From positions 248,001-312,000 of the forward strand of contig CAWCUZ010000007.1 in NCBI GenBank assembly GCA_963798795.1: a DNA stretch of 64,000 nucleotides. The letters run 5' to 3'. Within the stretch, counting starts at the first letter, position 1, and every line of letters starts with the position of its first letter. The notes beneath the pieces were generated by a model. It had not been told where the DNA came from and ran no database searches. It saw only the letters and a list, made by a program, of their open reading frames with translations. This stretch comes from CAWCUZ01 sp963798795 (GTDB lineage: Bacteria > Acidobacteriota > Vicinamibacteria > Vicinamibacterales > SCN-69-37). This document shows positions 61,435 to 64,000 of the stretch, piece after piece. A program made the translations under genes and the position numbers.

Positions 61435-61462
61435 CTCCCGGACGGACGATTCCGTCCGGGAG
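61435..61462. terminator. Perfect 12-bp stem-loop between converging genes
   Basis: CTCCCGGACGGA, loop CGAT, TCCGTCCGGGAG. Strong hairpin in the gap between the HhH gene and the leftward yciE-like gene; no T-tract follows on either strand, so a terminator role is tentative. The remaining gap to 61537 holds nothing recognisable. Confidence 0.55.
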
Positions 61463-61537
61463 TGCCGGAGCGCGCCGGCCGCCGCGCTTTGGAGGGCGGC
61501 AGCCGGATTCGCGACTCGTTCGACGCGCGGGACGGAG

Positions 61538-62044
61538 TCAGGCCGGCGACGCTGACGTGGCGGTTTCGTTGATGCCGCCCTCCGCGATCTGCGTCAGCTT
61601 CTCGTCGGCGGCCTTCTCCTCGTCGAGCGTCGACGTCAGCAGTTCGGCAATGTCGTCGTGGCCCATCTGCCGGGCCCACGCGACCAGCGAACCGTAGACG
61701 GCCGCTTCGTAGTGCTCGACGCGCTGCGCCGCCGCAATCAGCGCCGCGTCGCAGACCGCGCCGTCGTAGCCGTTCTTGATGACCTTCTCGCCCTCCTCGA
61801 TGATGCCCGCCACGCCCTCGCAGCGAACGCCGGAGGGTTTCTCGTCGAGCATCGTGAAGGCCCGCTGCAGCCGGTCCACGTGGGTTTCGGTTTGCTTCAG
61901 GTGCGTCTGGAACGCATGGCGCAGCTCGCTGGCCGACGAGGCCTCGGCCATCTTCGGCAGCGCCTTGGTGATCTGCTGCTCGGCGTTGTAGATGTCGCGC
62001 AGCTCGTTCACGAACACGTCGTGCAGGTTCTTCTTCTTCGCCAT
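61538..62044 (-). CDS. YciE/YciF ferritin-like protein (DUF892)
   Basis: 168 residues. Helical ferritin-like fold with LHDVFVNELRDIYNAEQQITKALPKMAE at the start, H-containing helix LKQTETHVDRLQRAF and AAAQRVEHYEAAVYGSL, whose Glu and His residues form the di-metal site. Stress-induced in many bacteria. The downstream divergent tiny membrane protein is a frequent companion. Confidence 0.92.
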   Translation of the reverse strand: MAKKKNLHDVFVNELRDIYNAEQQITKALPKMAEASSASELRHAFQTHLKQTETHVDRLQRAFTMLDEKPSGVRCEGVAGIIEEGEKVIKNGYDGAVCDAALIAAAQRVEHYEAAVYGSLVAWARQMGHDDIAELLTSTLDEEKAADEKLTQIAEGGINETATSASPA

Positions 62045-62381
62045 ACCGTGGCTCGTCCTTTCCCGGGTGTCGTTCTCACGTCGTCTCCGACGCCGGTTGG
62101 GAACAGCGGAGGCAAGAGCGGGGCCACGGCGGATGCGCGGGCGGCCGGAACGGACACGCCGATCGGGCCGCGCGTACGACTGCCTTCACGTCAAGCGTCG
62201 GGTAACGCTACGCGTCCGTTCAGAAATCAGACAGCTTCGAACTTTCCGACGGCCGCCAGGACGCGGACCTCACGCGAATGTCCGTGTTGGCACTGTCGGG
62301 TACGCGCCGTGCATTGGCGGCGGGCGGAAGCATCCAGCGAGCCGACTCGTAGGAAGCATTCCGGAAAGTGAGCCTTCAGAA
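62045..62381. other. Divergent intergenic region, no gene seen
   Basis: 337 bp between the yciE-like start and the small membrane protein. No coding frame with family-like features was found. It should hold both promoters. A TTGGCACTGTCGG stretch near 62300 was considered as a promoter element but lacks a matching downstream box. Confidence 0.6.
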
Positions 62382-62531
62382 ATGCTGATGACGATCCTCG
62401 TGCTGCTCGTGGTGCTGTGGCTGGCGGGCATGGTGAGCGGGTATGTGCTCGGCGGGTTCATTCACCTGCTGCTCGTCCTGGCGATCGCCGTCCTGCTCAT
62501 TCGAATCATCCAGGGGCGACGCCCGATCTGA
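62382..62531 (+). CDS. Lmo0937-family tiny membrane protein
   Basis: 49 residues: LMTILVLLVVLWLAGMVSGY, then a Gly-Gly turn and HLLLVLAIAVLLIRIIQGRR. Two helices with the conserved GGFIHLLLVLA and IIQGRRP of this family, typically found among stress genes. Function unknown. Confidence 0.85.
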   Translation: MLMTILVLLVVLWLAGMVSGYVLGGFIHLLLVLAIAVLLIRIIQGRRPI

Positions 62532-62549
62532 ACCGGCGGCAGCCGGACG

Positions 62550-62954
62550 TCAGGCCGGCTGCCAGCCAGGCGGCACCTGGCGCGACCGCCCGGCCGCGCC
62601 CGCTGCCTTCGGGAGCGCGTCGCGGACGACGCGCTCGAGTTCTTCGAGATAGGCGACGAACCGCCGGCGGCCCTCGGGCGTGAGACGCACCAGCGTCTGG
62701 GGCCGTCGGCGTTCGAATCCTTTCCAGACCTCCACCAGCCCCGCATCCCGCAGGACGTCCAGATGGCGGCTGAGATTGCCGTCGGTCAACCGGCACAGGG
62801 CCCGCAGTTCGCCGAACTTGAGCCCGTCGGGATGCGCGACGAGCGACGTGAGCATGCCGAGCCGCGCCTTCTCGTGCAGCACGCGGTCGAGACCTTCGTA
62901 GGCAAACCGGCCCGTTTCGGCCGTGTCGTGGCGATCGCGTTTGCGTGTCGTCAT
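62550..62954 (-). CDS. Winged-helix transcriptional regulator
   Basis: 134 residues. Helix-turn-helix with LHEKARLGMLTSLVAHPDG, KFGELRALCRLTDGNLSRHL, then DVLRDAGLVEVWKGFERRRPQ and a wing ending LTPEGRRRFVAYLEELE. This is the small winged-helix (HTH_34, ArsR/PadR-related) type that controls its own operon. Start overlaps the stop of the membrane-protein gene (ATGA); such regulator plus membrane-protein pairs are common. Confidence 0.88.
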   Translation of the reverse strand: MTTRKRDRHDTAETGRFAYEGLDRVLHEKARLGMLTSLVAHPDGLKFGELRALCRLTDGNLSRHLDVLRDAGLVEVWKGFERRRPQTLVRLTPEGRRRFVAYLEELERVVRDALPKAAGAAGRSRQVPPGWQPA

Positions 62955-63559
62955 GAGGGATCGTTCCGTTCCAGGCTCCAGTACAACGCAGCGGCTCCGA
63001 GCAGCTGACCGACGCCAAACGTGCCGCCGACCGCCCAGGGAGACGGCAGTCGCACACCGTGGGCCACCCACAGCAGCGCCAGCCCGGCCGTAAAGTAATA
63101 GAGCGCGACCCACGCGCTCGCGCGCGGCACGTACGGCCGCGCCGAGAAGATGCCGACTCCGAAGAGCAGCGCCCACAGGCCCGGCAGCAGCGGCGTGAGG
63201 CCGCGGCCGAACCGCAACAGGGCGCTCGTGACGACCGCGCCGGCGACCAGCGCGGGCAGGAACTGTCCGACGACCTGCCGCGAGCGGCGCCGTTCCGTCT
63301 CCGTCGCCCGCGCGACGTAGTGCCACACGATCTGGGAACAGCCGACGAACAGCCCCGCCACCGCCACGCCCAGCCAGTACGCCGTGAACGACCAGGGATC
63401 GAGCGGCCGGCCCGCGGCCGACTGCCAGGCCGCCGCCGCAAGGCCGACGATTCCGGAACAGGCGACCGGGATCGACCGCCAGCCGCGATACACTTCGCCC
63501 TTGGCCAGGTGCTCGTGGATTTCGGCGATCTGCTCGAGGGCGCGACCGACGTCCGACAT
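62951..63559 (-). CDS. Membrane protein paired with a regulator
   Basis: 202 residues from MSDVGRALEQIAEIHEHLAK, with about six hydrophobic segments in three pairs. It opens with a soluble helix before the first segment (IPVACSGIVGLAAAAW). ATG 63559 is chosen over one five codons upstream because the conserved-looking helix starts there. Likely the target or sensor partner of the downstream regulator; no catalytic motif. Confidence 0.75.
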   Translation of the reverse strand: MSDVGRALEQIAEIHEHLAKGEVYRGWRSIPVACSGIVGLAAAAWQSAAGRPLDPWSFTAYWLGVAVAGLFVGCSQIVWHYVARATETERRRSRQVVGQFLPALVAGAVVTSALLRFGRGLTPLLPGLWALLFGVGIFSARPYVPRASAWVALYYFTAGLALLWVAHGVRLPSPWAVGGTFGVGQLLGAAALYWSLERNDPS

Positions 63560-63612
63560 GGGTTGTCGATCCAACTTTGCTCCACAAAGCCCAGAAGGTC
63601 AAGCCGCCGACG

Positions 63613-63710
63613 GGCCGATGGGCGATCTGCGATGGGCGATGAGCGATGGGCGATCTGCGATGGGCGATCTGCGATGGGCGATGAGCGATGAGCGATGGGC
63701 GATTCATGAT
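63613..63710. repeat. Heptanucleotide array (NNGCGAT), 12 units plus variants
   Basis: Units GGGCGAT, CTGCGAT and GAGCGAT in exact 7-bp register from 63620 to 63703 (12 units), flanked by diverged units GGCCGAT and TCATGAT. The last supplies the ATG of the rhodanese gene. It sits between divergent genes and so overlaps where promoters should be. Confidence 0.95.
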
Positions 63711-64000
63711 CGTGCCTCCCGCTGAGCTGGCCTCCGATCCGACGCCGTTGGTCATCGACCTGCGGCCGGTGGAGCAGTTCGCGCCGGCGCACATCGACGG
63801 CGCCGTCCACCTCGACCTGTGGGGCGTGAGCCTGATCGATACGTCAGAGGCGCCGCTTCGCGCGTTCATGTGGATGGTCGGCCACCTGTTCGGATTGCGC
63901 GGCGTCACCCCCGAACGGCCGGTCGTCGTCTGCGAACAGGATTCGGGGATGCGTGCGGCGCGCGCGTTCTGGCTGCTCGAGTACCTCGGCCATCCTGACG
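63706..64000 (+). CDS. Rhodanese-family sulfurtransferase, 3' end outside window
   Basis: 98 residues visible. Rhodanese features: LVIDLRPVEQFAPAHIDGAV with the strand and helix of the fold, then VVVCEQDSGMRAARAFWLLE, where the Cys starts the active-site loop that carries the persulfide. The spacing fits the N-terminal half of a two-domain thiosulfate sulfurtransferase; the rest is cut off. The ATG lies in the last diverged unit of the heptamer array and no ribosome site is apparent. Confidence 0.8.
   Translation, partial: MIVPPAELASDPTPLVIDLRPVEQFAPAHIDGAVHLDLWGVSLIDTSEAPLRAFMWMVGHLFGLRGVTPERPVVVCEQDSGMRAARAFWLLEYLGHPD

Noticed and set aside
62300..62330. Sigma-54 promoter at TTGGCACTGTCGG
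   Set aside because: The -24 half resembles TGGCAC, but there is no TTGC at the required distance.
62710..62730. tRNA T-arm-like GTTCGAATCC
   Set aside because: It lies inside the winged-helix regulator coding sequence and no acceptor or anticodon arm can be formed around it.

Overview
High-GC window (roughly two thirds G+C) from a bacterial chromosome. Several features point to Acidobacteriota, most likely Vicinamibacteria: tandem ADOP-type ABC permeases, a lipoyl-pathway cluster, HpnC/D/E hopanoid genes, PYROXD2-type oxidoreductases, a duplicated ThyX, and many small gene-family singletons in short operons. This is inferred from gene content, not a phylogeny. Several single-base frameshifts in otherwise intact genes suggest a draft assembly (probably metagenomic) or recent gene decay. 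No rRNA, tRNA or CRISPR array was seen.

Layout. 1-4.1 kb: two macrolide-exporter-like permeases, the first cut by the window edge, the second with a damaged 5' end. 4.1-5.9 kb: a Fic AMP-transferase facing an AT-rich control region with repeated boxes. 5.9-9.6 kb: a membrane protein and two tandem FAD oxidoreductases, each with one frameshift. 9.6-12.2 kb: a mobile-element island in which an IS110 element has inserted into a decayed IS256-type element, beside a large heptanucleotide array. 12.3-24.5 kb: mixed metabolic genes (SRPBCC protein, GcvT-like, ankyrin, Rieske oxygenase, histidine phosphatase, PanE, MFS, alpha/beta hydrolase, M16 protease, TauE plus DUF1634). 24.6-28.9 kb: a two-gene molybdopterin oxidoreductase (catalytic subunit plus a fused ferredoxin-NrfD subunit). 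29.0-34.7 kb: a translationally coupled SNF2 helicase and adenine-type DNA methyltransferase, a probable defence module. It is followed by Smr, QueF and a divergent HU-like gene.

36-48 kb: dihydrolipoyl dehydrogenase, an E2 acyltransferase and LipB in one overlapping run (a 2-oxoacid dehydrogenase set with its lipoyl supply), a degenerate malate dehydrogenase homologue, SDR, threonine-dehydratase-like enzyme, metallo-beta-lactamase fold (MBL) hydrolase, FHA protein, a hydrolase lacking its nucleophile, YgfZ, a cupredoxin, and a MutT-MutY pair. 48-54 kb: corrinoid adenosyltransferase, HpnC, HpnD, HpnE, ThiI and a LacD-type aldolase, mostly joined by 4-base start/stop overlaps; this is a hopanoid-precursor (squalene) operon with passengers. 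54-64 kb: lipoprotein, peptide deformylase, double ThyX, thioesterase, glutaredoxin-like protein, AsmA-like protein, second MBL hydrolase, HhH protein, YciE ferritin-like protein, a tiny membrane protein, a winged-helix regulator with its membrane partner, and a rhodanese cut by the window end.

Three classes of non-coding repeat recur between genes: (1) short tandem arrays that differ in sequence but all have a 7-bp period (six loci); (2) GC-rich palindromes around a CTTCAG core (four loci); (3) a long hairpin element, one copy of which has a perfect 54-bp inverted repeat (two loci, both reading into the end of a flanking gene). The most notable points are the helicase-methyltransferase pair, the shared heptamer period, the long hairpin element, a CRP-type site placed exactly in the spacer of a strong promoter, and the IS110 element with a candidate guide-RNA region.
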